Source: an uncultured bacterium (lineage in GTDB: Bacteria > DRYD01). From it: DNA of 64,000 nucleotides. The notes beneath the pieces were generated by a model, which made no database searches, was not told where the DNA came from, and saw nothing but the letters and a program-made list of their open reading frames with translations. Position 1 is the first letter of the stretch. Each line of letters begins with the position of its first letter. The position numbers and the translations under genes were made by a program. Positions 18,365-27,969 of this stretch are shown here, piece by piece. The stretch lies in contig CAKZQG010000028.1 of NCBI GenBank assembly GCA_937139605.1, forward strand, positions 1 through 64,000, given 5' to 3'.

Positions 18365-18685
18365 AGGTTCCTATTTTTATTTTATAATTTTAAAATAATA
18401 ACTCCTACTGTAATTTTATGATGCTATGTTGCTTATAGATTTTAGTTATAGATTAAATTTTTTTTTCCTAATCTGGATTAACAAATTGATATTTTGATAT
18501 TTTTAGGGATATAGTTTAGGTATTTACAATTTCGTCAAATATACATTTGACGAAATTATATATACAATAACACCTAAATAATAATTATACAATAAACTAA
18601 CTTAAAACTTTGATTACTAATAAAAATTATTTTAATATAAATCTCTTTAAAAGGTTTTTATTTAATTCCACATAATTAATATAAT
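18365..18685. other. Divergent intergenic region between darT and a membrane protein gene
   Basis: This region of about 320 bases separates two divergently transcribed genes and holds no coding sequence I can support. It contains a perfect palindromic element at 18528-18557, listed separately. The rest is AT-rich and must contain the promoters of both genes, but no single -35/-10 pair stands out. Confidence 0.7.
18528..18557. promoter_or_regulatory. Perfect 13-bp inverted repeat, possible operator
   Basis: AATTTCGTCAAAT (18528-18540), a 4-base spacer ATAC, and ATTTGACGAAATT (18545-18557) are exact reverse complements. It lies mid-way between divergent genes (darT leftward, membrane protein rightward). 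There is no T-tract after either arm, so it is not a standard terminator. A dimeric regulator site is the simplest reading. That is inference. Confidence 0.6.
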
Positions 18686-19465
18686 ATGGATAAAAATGAT
18701 ATAAAAAAAATAAATGAGTTTTGGAATAATTTCAAAAATATTGAATATTATATTTTTAGGTGGCCAGATTTTTTTGCTATACTCTCTTTTTTAATTTTAT
18801 TTGGATTTCCATTTATCCAAAAAAATTATCTTAGTTATCCAAGCTTTATCTCTGAAATTATAAAATATCCTCTATATTGGATTATTGGTGTATTTTCTTT
18901 AGTTTTTTATCTAATTTTTAAAATTTTATATATTGATTATGTACATTATTTACTTAATTCATTTTATAAACATTTTGTTGAAAAAGAAGAAATCATTTTG
19001 GATTATAATATTTTGGAAACTATTTTTGATATAGAATTTTGGAAAAAATTCTTTATTATTTTTAAAGAAAAATTAATTTATTTTTTTTATTATTATATTT
19101 TTATTTTAATAATTGGTATAATTTCATTATATTCTCTTAAATTAGCTATTATAATATTTAGAGATCCTAATTATTTTAGATTAATTATTTTAATCCTCTT
19201 TGTTATTGCTTTACCAATATGGAGCTCATATAACTCAAGTATTTATTTTAACATATATAAAGAAATTATAAATCAAAATAATGATTATTTATTAGATAAT
19301 TCTATAAATAATAATTTGTTAAAGAAAAGTATATATGAATTAATAATTAATTATATTTTCTCTGAAGAAAGTTTTTCTAATAAAATAAAAAAAATAATAG
19401 ATTTTCTAATTTTTAATTCAAAATTTAATTTACTACTTTTTCTATTTTATACCACTAAAAAATAA
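18686..19465 (+). CDS. Integral membrane protein of unknown function
   Basis: I do not recognise this 259-aa protein. It has four probable transmembrane segments at about residues 26-44, 65-90, 130-155 and 165-185. Between the second and third is a charged loop containing HFVEKEEIILDYN. The C-terminal ~70 residues are Asn/Lys/Ile-rich with further hydrophobic stretches. There is no Shine-Dalgarno: TATAAT lies only two bases before the ATG, so either the true start is downstream or translation is unusual. It is transcribed away from the DarTG pair and shares the intergenic palindrome. Confidence 0.55.
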   Translation: MDKNDIKKINEFWNNFKNIEYYIFRWPDFFAILSFLILFGFPFIQKNYLSYPSFISEIIKYPLYWIIGVFSLVFYLIFKILYIDYVHYLLNSFYKHFVEKEEIILDYNILETIFDIEFWKKFFIIFKEKLIYFFYYYIFILIIGIISLYSLKLAIIIFRDPNYFRLIILILFVIALPIWSSYNSSIYFNIYKEIINQNNDYLLDNSINNNLLKKSIYELIINYIFSEESFSNKIKKIIDFLIFNSKFNLLLFLFYTTKK

Positions 19466-19491
19466 CACTACTAAAATTGATTGTATTGAAT

Positions 19492-20787
19492 TTATTCAGT
19501 GAAAATGATTTTTCTTCTTCTAGCAAAAGGTGGGATTTCATCTACATTGAAACTAATAGATTGTTTTACAGTAGAAGTTCCGAATAATTCGCTTTTAGAA
19601 TTAGAAAACATATTAGATATATTAGTATTTTCGACAAAATCAGTAGCAATTAATATAACTTTTACTTCATTTTTAAGGTTTTCATCTATCGTAGCACCGA
19701 ATATTATTTTAGCATCAGGATCTACAGATTGGTATATTATATTAGCTGCTTTATTAACTTCACTTAAAGTCAAATCAGAACCACCCATAACATTAAATAA
19801 TACTCTTTTAGCACCTTCTACTTTTACTTCAAGTAATGGGCTATCAACTGCTTTAGCAGCAGCATCTTCTGCTTTGTTTTCACCTTTACCTACTCCTATA
19901 CCCATCCAACAATTCCCGGAATCTTTTAAAATAGCTTGTATATCAGCAAAATCTATATTAATTAATCCAGGCTTTAATATAATTTCAGTTATTCCAACTA
20001 CCCCTTGTTTTATAACATTATCTGCTAATTTAAAAGAATCTAATAAAGTAGTAGCTTCATCTGCTATGGAAAATAGTTTGTCATTAGGTATAACAATCAT
20101 AGCATCGACATTAGGTTTTAAATTAGTTATTCCTTCTTCAGCTATTATTTTTCTTATTTTTCCTTCAAAAGAGAATGGTTTAGTAACAATGGCAATAGTA
20201 AGGATTCCTAATTCTTTTGCTAAAGAAGCTATAATAGGACTTGCACCAGTGCCTGTGCCTCCTCCCATCCCTGCCGCAATAAATATCATATCTGAACCTT
20301 CTATAAGCTTTCTTATTTCATCTTTGCTTTCTTCTGCAGCTTTCCTACCTAACTCTAAATCACTACCTGCACCTAACCCTTTTGTTGTATTTTTACCAAT
20401 ATGAATTTTAATAACTTCATCAGGTAAGTTCAATAAGGCTTGCGCATCTGTATTTATTGCAATATAATCTACTCCTTTAACGCCATCCTTAACTAATCTA
20501 TGAACAGCATTAGAACCTCCACCACCTACTCCTATAACCTTTATATTAGTAAACCTTACTTCTGTTTTTTTCTTTAAAAACCCTACTTCTGGTTTTTCAT
20601 TATTATATCTGTCATTATTAGAAATATACTTGTCATTATTAGAGAAATTAGGTGTAGAGCTATTTAAAGAATTAACTATAGAATTATTATCACTATTAGA
20701 TTTCTGTTGATTATCATTGCTTTGAATATTTTTAAAATTATTATTGTCATTTATTTCTTTATTAAAATCTTTTTCTTGGTTTTCCAT
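19492..20787 (-). CDS. ftsZ: Cell division protein FtsZ with an unusual N-terminal extension
   Basis: Tubulin-like GTPase that forms the division ring. The core begins near residue 80 (NIKVIGVGGGGSNAV). It has the tubulin signature GGGTGTGASP, the T7 region NIDFADIQAIL and a C-terminal peptide DEIPPFARRRK for FtsA/ZipA-type partners. Residues 1-79 are an Asn/Ser/Asp-rich disordered extension; most FtsZ proteins have fewer than 15 residues here. A GGGAGGT Shine-Dalgarno just before the ATG at 20787 supports this long form. The gene is alone, without the usual ftsA/ftsQ division cluster. pdxS lies 41 bases upstream on the same strand. Confidence 0.97.
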   Translation of the reverse strand: MENQEKDFNKEINDNNNFKNIQSNDNQQKSNSDNNSIVNSLNSSTPNFSNNDKYISNNDRYNNEKPEVGFLKKKTEVRFTNIKVIGVGGGGSNAVHRLVKDGVKGVDYIAINTDAQALLNLPDEVIKIHIGKNTTKGLGAGSDLELGRKAAEESKDEIRKLIEGSDMIFIAAGMGGGTGTGASPIIASLAKELGILTIAIVTKPFSFEGKIRKIIAEEGITNLKPNVDAMIVIPNDKLFSIADEATTLLDSFKLADNVIKQGVVGITEIILKPGLINIDFADIQAILKDSGNCWMGIGVGKGENKAEDAAAKAVDSPLLEVKVEGAKRVLFNVMGGSDLTLSEVNKAANIIYQSVDPDAKIIFGATIDENLKNEVKVILIATDFVENTNISNMFSNSKSELFGTSTVKQSISFNVDEIPPFARRRKIIFTE

Positions 20788-20828
20788 AGATTACCTCCCA
20801 TATTTTAGTTTTTATTTTAATTATTTTT

Positions 20829-21749
20829 TTATATTCCTCTTACTTGAAGTAGTTCTTGGATTTTATCTTGTCCTTTCATTAATTCACCTAAGTCTCTATA
20901 GTATTTAGAGATAGTATAAGGATCATTATAATAAGTAGTAGCTTTAACAATTGCTTTAGCTACTTTTAATGGATTAGATGATTTAAATATCCCAGAACCT
21001 ACGAAAATTCCATCTACTCCGAGTTGCATAACTAATGAAGCATCAGCAGGTGTAGCTATACCCCCTGCTGCAAAATTAACCACTGGTAATCTCCCCAATT
21101 GAGAAACCATTTTAACGAATTCTAATGGTGCTCCTAACTCTTTTGCTTTAGTATATAATTCATCTTCTGAAAGGTTTTGAAGTTCTTTTATTTGTTTATT
21201 AATTGCTCTAATATGTTTAACAGCTTCTATGACGTTTCCAGTTCCCGCTTCTCCTTTAGTTCTAATCATAACAGCTCCTTCAGCAATTCTTCTAAGAGCT
21301 TCTCCTAAATCTCTTGCACCACAAACAAAAGGTACGTTAAATTTATGTTTATTAATATGATTTTCACTATCTGCAGGGGTTAGTACTTCACTTTCGTCAA
21401 TAAAATCTACACCAATAGCTTCTAAAATTTGAGCTTCAGCGAAATGTCCTATTCTTACTTTAGCCATAACAGGGATAGTAACTGCTTCCATAATCTTATA
21501 GATTAGTTCAGGATCTGTCATTCTAGCTACCCCTCCAGCTGCTCGAATATCAGCAGGAATCTTTTCTAAAGCCATTACAGCTACAGCCCCAGCTTCTTCC
21601 GCTATCTTTGCTTGCTCTACACTACTTACATCCATTATAACTCCGCCTTTTAACATCTGTGCTAACCCTGATTTAACTAGCCATGTACCATATTCTTTCT
21701 TATTTATTTCATCTTTTTCATACGGTCTATCCCAGATAGGTAAGAACAT
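20829..21749 (-). CDS. pdxS: Pyridoxal 5'-phosphate synthase, PdxS (lyase) subunit
   Basis: Makes PLP from ribose-5-phosphate, glyceraldehyde-3-phosphate and ammonia supplied by PdxT. Recognisable stretches are [62 protein letters not shown] and [14 protein letters not shown]. The length is 306 aa, normal. AAAGGAGG precedes the ATG. The glutaminase partner pdxT is not adjacent and must be elsewhere if the pathway is complete. It lies between ftsZ and a coiled-coil gene on the same strand. Confidence 0.96.
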   Translation of the reverse strand: MFLPIWDRPYEKDEINKKEYGTWLVKSGLAQMLKGGVIMDVSSVEQAKIAEEAGAVAVMALEKIPADIRAAGGVARMTDPELIYKIMEAVTIPVMAKVRIGHFAEAQILEAIGVDFIDESEVLTPADSENHINKHKFNVPFVCGARDLGEALRRIAEGAVMIRTKGEAGTGNVIEAVKHIRAINKQIKELQNLSEDELYTKAKELGAPLEFVKMVSQLGRLPVVNFAAGGIATPADASLVMQLGVDGIFVGSGIFKSSNPLKVAKAIVKATTYYNDPYTISKYYRDLGELMKGQDKIQELLQVRGI

Positions 21750-21807
21750 ATTTTTATAACCTCCTTTACCAATATAACACTTTATTATCTTTTTATTTTT
21801 ATTATTT

Positions 21808-22635
21808 TTAAGAAGCCATTTTATTTTCTAATCTTTCTATTCTTATTAAAATATCTTCAATAATCTTTTTATCCCTTATGGCTCCTTCTATTTTAGATCT
21901 TAAATCAGCATATTTATCAAATATATAATCTAATCTTTTTTCAATATTTTCTATGCTTTTTTTAATATTTTCTATTTTGCTTGAAACATCTAAAATTACT
22001 TTATCTACTTTATTACTTAATTCATTTACTTTATTGTTTAGTTCATTAAATTTATTATCTATCTTATTGTTTAATTCATTTATTTTAGTATCTATCTTAT
22101 TATTTAGTTCATTAAATTTATTTTCTATTTCAATTAACCTGGTATCCATTTTACTATTTAACTCATCTATTCTTTTATTAGTTTCGTCTATCCTAGTACT
22201 AACATCATCAATTCTTTTATTAGTTTCATCTATTCTTTTGTTAATATCATCTATCCTTTTGTTAGTATCATCTATTCTTTTATTTGTTTCATCTATTCTA
22301 TTACTAACGTCATCAATTCTTTTATTAGTTTGGTCTATTCTATTACTAATATCATCCATTCTTTTACTATTCTCATCAATTCTTTTACTATTTTCATCAA
22401 TTCTTTTATTAGTTTCATCTATTCTTTTATCAATATTTGAAATTTTTATTTCAATATTAGATATTCTATTTTCAATAGAGTTCATTCTATCATTGAGAGA
22501 TTGAATAGCTAATTTAAAGCCTTCTAATTGTCCTGTAACTTGGCTTTTAAAATCTTTGAAATCTTCTCTAATTTCAGAGATAATAGTATCTTTAATAAAT
22601 TTGAATAATTCATCCTTAATAGAAAAAAAATCCAT
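21808..22635 (-). CDS. Long coiled-coil protein with seven-residue repeats
   Basis: The N-terminal ~50 residues ([16 protein letters not shown] and onward) are followed by about 180 residues of nearly perfect heptads such as [14 protein letters not shown] and RIDENSK. Less regular [10 protein letters not shown] repeats and a final helical segment follow. It is predicted to form one long parallel coiled coil. There is no signal peptide or membrane segment. The repeats are also nearly identical at DNA level (21 nt). The function is unknown; a scaffold or DNA/membrane tether is possible. A TAGGAGG Shine-Dalgarno supports the start. Confidence 0.8.
   Translation of the reverse strand: MDFFSIKDELFKFIKDTIISEIREDFKDFKSQVTGQLEGFKLAIQSLNDRMNSIENRISNIEIKISNIDKRIDETNKRIDENSKRIDENSKRMDDISNRIDQTNKRIDDVSNRIDETNKRIDDTNKRIDDINKRIDETNKRIDDVSTRIDETNKRIDELNSKMDTRLIEIENKFNELNNKIDTKINELNNKIDNKFNELNNKVNELSNKVDKVILDVSSKIENIKKSIENIEKRLDYIFDKYADLRSKIEGAIRDKKIIEDILIRIERLENKMAS
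22150..22440 (-). repeat. 21-nt tandem repeats encoding heptads
   Basis: Within the coiled-coil gene, units close to (T)CATCTATTCTTTTATTAGT on the plus strand recur every 21 bases, often in alternating pairs (42-base period). Such arrays can expand or contract by recombination while keeping the reading frame. Confidence 0.75.
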
Positions 22636-22719
22636 AAAAAAGTCCTCCTATATTGAATATTATATATAACTCAATTAATATCCTTTTAATAAAAAAATTT
22701 TATAAATAACAATAGGAAT

Positions 22720-24555
22720 TTAGAGTTCAGGGTACATATTAAAAGCTTTAAACCAAGTGATTAATTTTTCTTTTCTTTTATCATTATCAGTAGGTAGATA
22801 AATAGGTCTTCCTCTACCGTCAAAAATTATTCCCACTACCCCACCCCTAACTTTTTTACTAAAAGGTACTTTTTCATTATATAGTTTAAATTTTTTATTT
22901 AGAAAGGTAATATTAACAGTAGCTTCTCCATTGATTGGAATAACAATAATATCTCCAAAATTGAGGGTTATTTGATACTCTTTATTTTGAGAGTCAATAA
23001 TATTAGCTTCTAAGATTTTAATGCCTTCTTTTTCTAAACCTACAGGAGCAATACAAGTACCTAAATAAACTAAGCAATCCTTTTCAAAAACCTGGGTAGC
23101 TGCTTCTTCATGAACTACTGATAAAACCCCTAAATGAGGCATCATAAATATACTATCTACTGTTAATAAAGTGAAACCTTCTGGTTGGAATGCATCTATC
23201 ATCATTAATGCTGATTGATTTCTTCTTGGAGCATGAGATAATACTCCCCCACTACCCACTATCATATCTAATTCCATCATATCTATTATTGTTTCTTTTT
23301 TAGCTTGATTAAATACATCAGATATAGTTCTTTCTTTTTGTACTCCTTTTAATCCTACGGCTAATTGTAGATGTTGTTCAAAGGATAATCTTAAGGCTTC
23401 TCTACAAATAGCTTGTTCTATTATTAAGTCTTGTAATAAGAATGGGATAGTAGTAGGTCTTATCATTTTATTTTTGATAGCGTTCCTTAATTTTACGATA
23501 TCTATTTCAAATGGGATCCATTTTAAAACATTATTAATGCCTGCATCTTTTAAAACTTGAGCTATGGAATAACTCATTCCGTAATTAGCACTAACGCTCC
23601 TATTAAATACCCATTGAATATTTTGGAGTTCATCATACTGTTTAATAACAGAGAATACGTCGGTAGTAGCTCCACCTATATCTACTCCAATTACATTTAT
23701 ATCATTTTTTTTAGCTATTTTTTGCATAATAAGTCCTACAGCAGCTGGGGTTGGCATTATCTCTACATCTGTCATTTCCATTAGTTTTTTATATCCAGGA
23801 GCTTGTGCCATAACATGCTCTAAAAATAAATCCTGGATTATTAACCGCGTTGGTTGTAAATTCTCTTCTTCTAAAGTTGGTCTTAAATTCTCAGTTATTT
23901 TTAATTCTACTACATTAGAGAGTATTCTATTTATTTCATCTCTTGCTAATTTATTACCTGCGTATATTACAGGAAGGTTATAAGTTATACCTAAGCGGGG
24001 TTTAGGTTTAGCTGCGGCTATTATTTGTGCCATTTCTACAACATGTTTGACAGTTCCACCGTCAGTTCCACCGGCTAATAAGATTATATCCGGTCTTAGT
24101 TCTCTTATTTTTTCAATTCTTTCGAATGGTTTTCTGCCGTCATTAACTGCAAATGAATCTAGGACTATAGCGCCGCCTCCTAAAGCCGCTCGCTCTGCAC
24201 TCTCTGTTGTCATTTCTCTTACTACTCCAGCTACTACCATTTGTAATCCTCCACCTGCTGATGACGTAGAAACATATAAATCTACTCCTTCTTCTCCTTT
24301 ATGGGGTTTTATTAAATCTGTTTTGGAGTCGTTTAATATTTTTCTTTTTCTTAATTCTTCTACTTCTTTAAAAGCGTTAAGGACACCAATGGTAACGTCT
24401 TCTATAGGGGCTTCTACAGTTGTTGGAGCTTCTCCACGAGTTACTAATCTATATTCTCCGTTAGGTTGTTTTTCTATTAGAATAGCTTTTGTTGTAGTAG
24501 ATCCACAGTCAGTTGCTATTATACTTTTTATTTCGTCTTTATTTATATTTTTCAT
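22720..24555 (-). CDS. glmL: GlmL/MutL-family ASKHA ATPase (glutamate mutase accessory type)
   Basis: The protein begins with an actin/Hsp70-type phosphate loop ATDCGSTTTKAILIE and has a second one, VIGVDIGGATTDVFSV, in the middle. DLYVSTSSAGGGLQMVVAGV, ILLAGGTDGGTVKH and VGSGGVLSHAPRR are hallmarks of the MutL/GlmL family next to B12-dependent carbon-skeleton mutases. Its length of 611 aa is in the usual range. No mutase subunits (glmS, glmE) are in the window. It may act as a reactivase for an enzyme encoded elsewhere. GGGGGAG precedes the ATG. Confidence 0.88.
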   Translation of the reverse strand: MKNINKDEIKSIIATDCGSTTTKAILIEKQPNGEYRLVTRGEAPTTVEAPIEDVTIGVLNAFKEVEELRKRKILNDSKTDLIKPHKGEEGVDLYVSTSSAGGGLQMVVAGVVREMTTESAERAALGGGAIVLDSFAVNDGRKPFERIEKIRELRPDIILLAGGTDGGTVKHVVEMAQIIAAAKPKPRLGITYNLPVIYAGNKLARDEINRILSNVVELKITENLRPTLEEENLQPTRLIIQDLFLEHVMAQAPGYKKLMEMTDVEIMPTPAAVGLIMQKIAKKNDINVIGVDIGGATTDVFSVIKQYDELQNIQWVFNRSVSANYGMSYSIAQVLKDAGINNVLKWIPFEIDIVKLRNAIKNKMIRPTTIPFLLQDLIIEQAICREALRLSFEQHLQLAVGLKGVQKERTISDVFNQAKKETIIDMMELDMIVGSGGVLSHAPRRNQSALMMIDAFQPEGFTLLTVDSIFMMPHLGVLSVVHEEAATQVFEKDCLVYLGTCIAPVGLEKEGIKILEANIIDSQNKEYQITLNFGDIIVIPINGEATVNITFLNKKFKLYNEKVPFSKKVRGGVVGIIFDGRGRPIYLPTDNDKRKEKLITWFKAFNMYPEL

Positions 24556-24650
24556 TAATTTACTCCCCCTTTTTGATTTATTTTATATTCTTTTATTATA
24601 TTTTTTCCTAAAACTATATGTTTTCCTTTTTAGTTTTAAAAAAGAATAAT

Positions 24651-26419
24651 TTATTTAAAAAAGTTATCTTTTAAAAAAGATTGTAGTTTTATTAATAATC
24701 TTGTGAATATTTTTTGTTTTGCTGTTTTTAGATCTATTCCTTTATTTTTAAAAAATTTAGCTTCATTAAGTTTAAATCCATTTTTTTTCCATTCTATTGC
24801 TTGGTTAGAATTAAACACAATTATTTTCCAATCTTTTGCTTCTGTTGGATTAAATCCGTTTTCCCTCCATTCCTTTGCCTCTGTTGAATTAAATTTATTT
24901 ATTTTCCATTCTACTGCTTCTTCCAAATTAAAACCATTCTCTTTCCAAGCCTCTGCTTCTTCTATATTAAATCCTTCTTTTATAAACTCTTTCAATTCTA
25001 TTATTTCATCCAATTCTTTTACACCAACATCATAAAACACTACATACTCTTTTAATGATATTTTCTTATTAATTATTTCCTCTATTTTATTTACATCTAA
25101 TTTCATTTCTAAATAAGTTTTTAGATCTTCTAATTGTATTTTCAAATCATTGGTAAAATAAAGCACTTTTTTTAAAACTAAACCATTATCTTCAAAAAAT
25201 ACAGCATCTTTAAGATTAAATCCTGCATTTTTCCAATTAGACGCCAATTCCCCTGATTTCATCCCTGCTTCTATCCACTCTTTTGCTTCACTTACACTAA
25301 ATCCTTCTTCTTTAAATATAATTGCTATCTTGGGATCATCTATAACTTTCATCCATTCCCTTGCTGACTTTTCTGTAAATCCTTCCCTTAACCAATCCTC
25401 TATTTTTACCTTCTTATATTGCTCTATATCTTCTTCTACATAATCTATTACTTCCTCATCATTTATCCATTTATTTACTTCCTCATAACCCCACCTTCTA
25501 CTATAATCCCTATTTAATAAATTCCTTAACAATTTTCTTATCTTTTCATCTATGTTATCACTTATTAAAACTCCCTTTGTAAATATTTGATTCATTATTA
25601 CTTGTTGAGATAAATTTTCAAAAGGATGTCTCTTTTGTATAATTTCTAATAACACCATCCCTAATGCCCAATAATCTATTTCTTTTCCAAAATAGTTTGA
25701 AAATGTTTCCGGTGCTTATCTATAGTTCCCTTAAAATGAGTCGTTATTATCTTTGATACATCTTCTTCATTTAAACTTGATATCCCAAAATCCGTTAATA
25801 ATAATTCTATTGGATTATCCTTCCTTACTAAAATATTCTGCGGCTTTATATCCCTATGTATTATGTTCTTTTTATGTAATACATTTAAAGCTTCGTTTAT
25901 ATGTTTTAATATTAGTTTTAAGTCATCTATTGTTATATCTTTATTTTTATAAAATTCTAACAAATTGCCATGTTTTATATATTCTTGAATTTCATAGTAT
26001 CTTTGAGTATTTTTATCATAGCCATAAGATATAATGTTTATAAAGTATTGTGGGAATTCTTGATAAAGTTCTTGTACTCTTTTAAGAATTTCTAATTTAG
26101 GTTTAAATCCTTTTCTATATAGCTTTAAAAAATATTGATTATTATTTTTATCTGAAATTAAATAATAATCAGCTTCTGCTCCTTTAAATTCTAACTCTTT
26201 TTCTATTTTATATGAATCTAAAAAATAATCCAGTTTTAATGGATTTAAATTAATTAAATTAGTAGTATCCTTTAAATCAGAATATTTTTGAGCTTTATCT
26301 ATTGTTTTATCTATTTGGGTTTTATCTATTTCTGTTTTATCTAATTTTGTAGTATCGTTAATAAAATCAAAATTATAATTAGAGTTGTAATTAGAATTAT
26401 AATTTTTATTATTATCCAT
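24651..26419 (-). pseudogene. Serine/threonine protein kinase with C-terminal 13-residue repeats, frameshifted
   Basis: The first frame encodes a low-complexity N-terminus with DKTxIDKT repeats, then a kinase: FLKL with K99, HRDIKPQN (188-195) and DFG (210-212). It runs out of frame after HFKGTIDK. Adding one A near 25715-25718 restores APETFSNYFGKEIDYWALG and MVLLEII, the expected APE and helix-F region. So this is one ~590-aa gene with a one-base deletion. After the kinase come ~13-residue repeats such as FNLEEAVEWKINK and FNSTEAKEWRENG. I start at the ATG at 26419; a TTG at 26428 is also possible. If the shift is real, the substrate-binding lobe is lost. Confidence 0.82.
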
Positions 26420-26471
26420 ATATCCCAATTTTTATTTGTTAAAATTTTTTATTTATTAAGAAAGTATTTTT

Positions 26472-27728
26472 TTACAGTGTTGTTAAGCTAAAGAAAAATT
26501 CTCGATAGTCTTTAAAATTAATGAAAGAAAAAATAGGTAAAAAACCTTTTCTAATTTGTCCTGCTTTTAAATTCAAAAGGAAAGCTGGATTAATAGTTAA
26601 ATAAGCAAAAATATCATCAATATCTAATTTAAGGTAAATAGCTGCTAAATTAGATACAAACTGTAAAGATAAAGCATTACTGCTACCTGCATTATAATCA
26701 GTAGCTAAACAAATAGGGATTCCATTTTCCTGAAGTAATTTAGCATTAGCATAATTTTTAGCTAAAAACCAAGAAGTAGAAGGCATAATAACCCCAAAAA
26801 CACTTCTCCTTTCATTCATTCTCCTTAAATTCTCTATATTCCTATCAGTTAATACCAAAAGATGATCAAAACTAACAATATTATAATCATTAAATAACTC
26901 AACAGCTTTATCAATAAATCCATCATCCTGAAACTCATTAACATGAAACCTAAATCTAAAATTGTAATCTTTAAGGATTTCTAAAATTTTTAAGGTTTGA
27001 TTTAAATTAAAAGCAGTTTTATCCACAAAAATATCAAAATAATCAGTTAATTCCCTAATTTTTGAAGCATTATCAGATAATTTTTTTAAGTAATATTCAA
27101 AGTTATCATCAGGGATATGAGCTAAAAAAGTAGGAATAATAATAATATTTAATTGCTTTGAAACCTCTTTGATTAATTTTAAATGCTCTAATTCTTTATC
27201 TAAATCTATAGCATACCCATTCTTTATCTCTACTATTTTAGTTTGATAATTTTTTAGCAATTGTAGTCTATGAATTAAAAGTTTTTTAAGGTTTTGAAGA
27301 GATTCATTAGTAGTTTGATTAACAGTATATTTAATTCCCCCACCAGATTTAGCGATATCTTGATAAGAATAACCTTTTTGTCTTAAAATAAACTCATCTA
27401 TCCTACTGCCAGCAAATAATAAATGCGTATGACAATCAATTAACCCCGGAAATACCCAATAATTATTTACATCAATAATATTATCAATATCTACAAGTCT
27501 TAAATTATATTTTTCCTTTAATTCCTTATAAGTGCCAATATCTATAATTTCATTGTCGTTAAATAAAATAGAGTAATTTCTTAATTTTATTAAGTTAGAA
27601 TTATTTTCTAAATTTTTAATAATTGGTTTATCACTAACATAAGTTAAAATATTAGCATTCACAATTAAGTTATATCTATTATTTTTATTATTTTTATTAT
27701 CTTTATTATCTTTATTATGTTTATTCAT
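26472..27728 (-). CDS. hutI: Imidazolonepropionase-like amidohydrolase
   Basis: Opens the imidazolone ring in histidine degradation. Metal and catalytic motifs of the HutI group are present: FPGLIDCHTHLLFAGSR, EIKNGYAID (normally EVKSGYGLD, the tyrosine kept), TFLAHIPDD, FHVNEFQDDG, SFDHLLVLTD and ATDYNAGS. The small changes in the second motif leave the substrate slightly open. There are no hutH, hutU or hutG neighbours. The N-terminus has a Lys/Asn/Asp-rich stretch before the beta-sandwich. AGGAGG precedes the ATG. Confidence 0.82.
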   Translation of the reverse strand: MNKHNKDNKDNKNNKNNRYNLIVNANILTYVSDKPIIKNLENNSNLIKLRNYSILFNDNEIIDIGTYKELKEKYNLRLVDIDNIIDVNNYWVFPGLIDCHTHLLFAGSRIDEFILRQKGYSYQDIAKSGGGIKYTVNQTTNESLQNLKKLLIHRLQLLKNYQTKIVEIKNGYAIDLDKELEHLKLIKEVSKQLNIIIIPTFLAHIPDDNFEYYLKKLSDNASKIRELTDYFDIFVDKTAFNLNQTLKILEILKDYNFRFRFHVNEFQDDGFIDKAVELFNDYNIVSFDHLLVLTDRNIENLRRMNERRSVFGVIMPSTSWFLAKNYANAKLLQENGIPICLATDYNAGSSNALSLQFVSNLAAIYLKLDIDDIFAYLTINPAFLLNLKAGQIRKGFLPIFSFINFKDYREFFFSLTTL

Positions 27729-27969
27729 AACTTCCTCCTAAAATGATTAAATAATTAAATATCCCTAAAATAAATTAAATGCCTTATATTATTAATATTA
27801 TTAATTACTTATTTTTTTTTACCTTTTGTTAAAATATAAATTATTAAAATTATAGATATAAAAAATATTAAGAACTGATTTTATAAAATAAGGGGAATTG
27901 AAAAAAATGTTGAATAAAATCTATAGGATACTATATTTAAAAAATAATAAAATAGTTTAAAATAAAATA

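Noticed and set aside
19499-20404. A 301-codon open frame antisense to ftsZ
   Set aside because: It lies wholly within the ftsZ coding strand's complement, shows no family features and has no Shine-Dalgarno. It is a shadow of the conserved GTPase gene.
22150-22440. CRISPR-like regular repeats
   Set aside because: The units are contiguous, without spacers, in frame and coding. No cas gene is present; the Fe-S nuclease at 2664-3701 is not evidence for CRISPR.
21953-22504. A 183-codon Leu/Ser-rich frame on the plus strand over the coiled-coil gene
   Set aside because: It is the mirror of the 21-nt heptad repeats and has no independent start signal.
24047-24649. Plus-strand frame over the 5' part of glmL
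   Set aside because: It is antisense to a clear ASKHA ATPase and has no recognisable domain.
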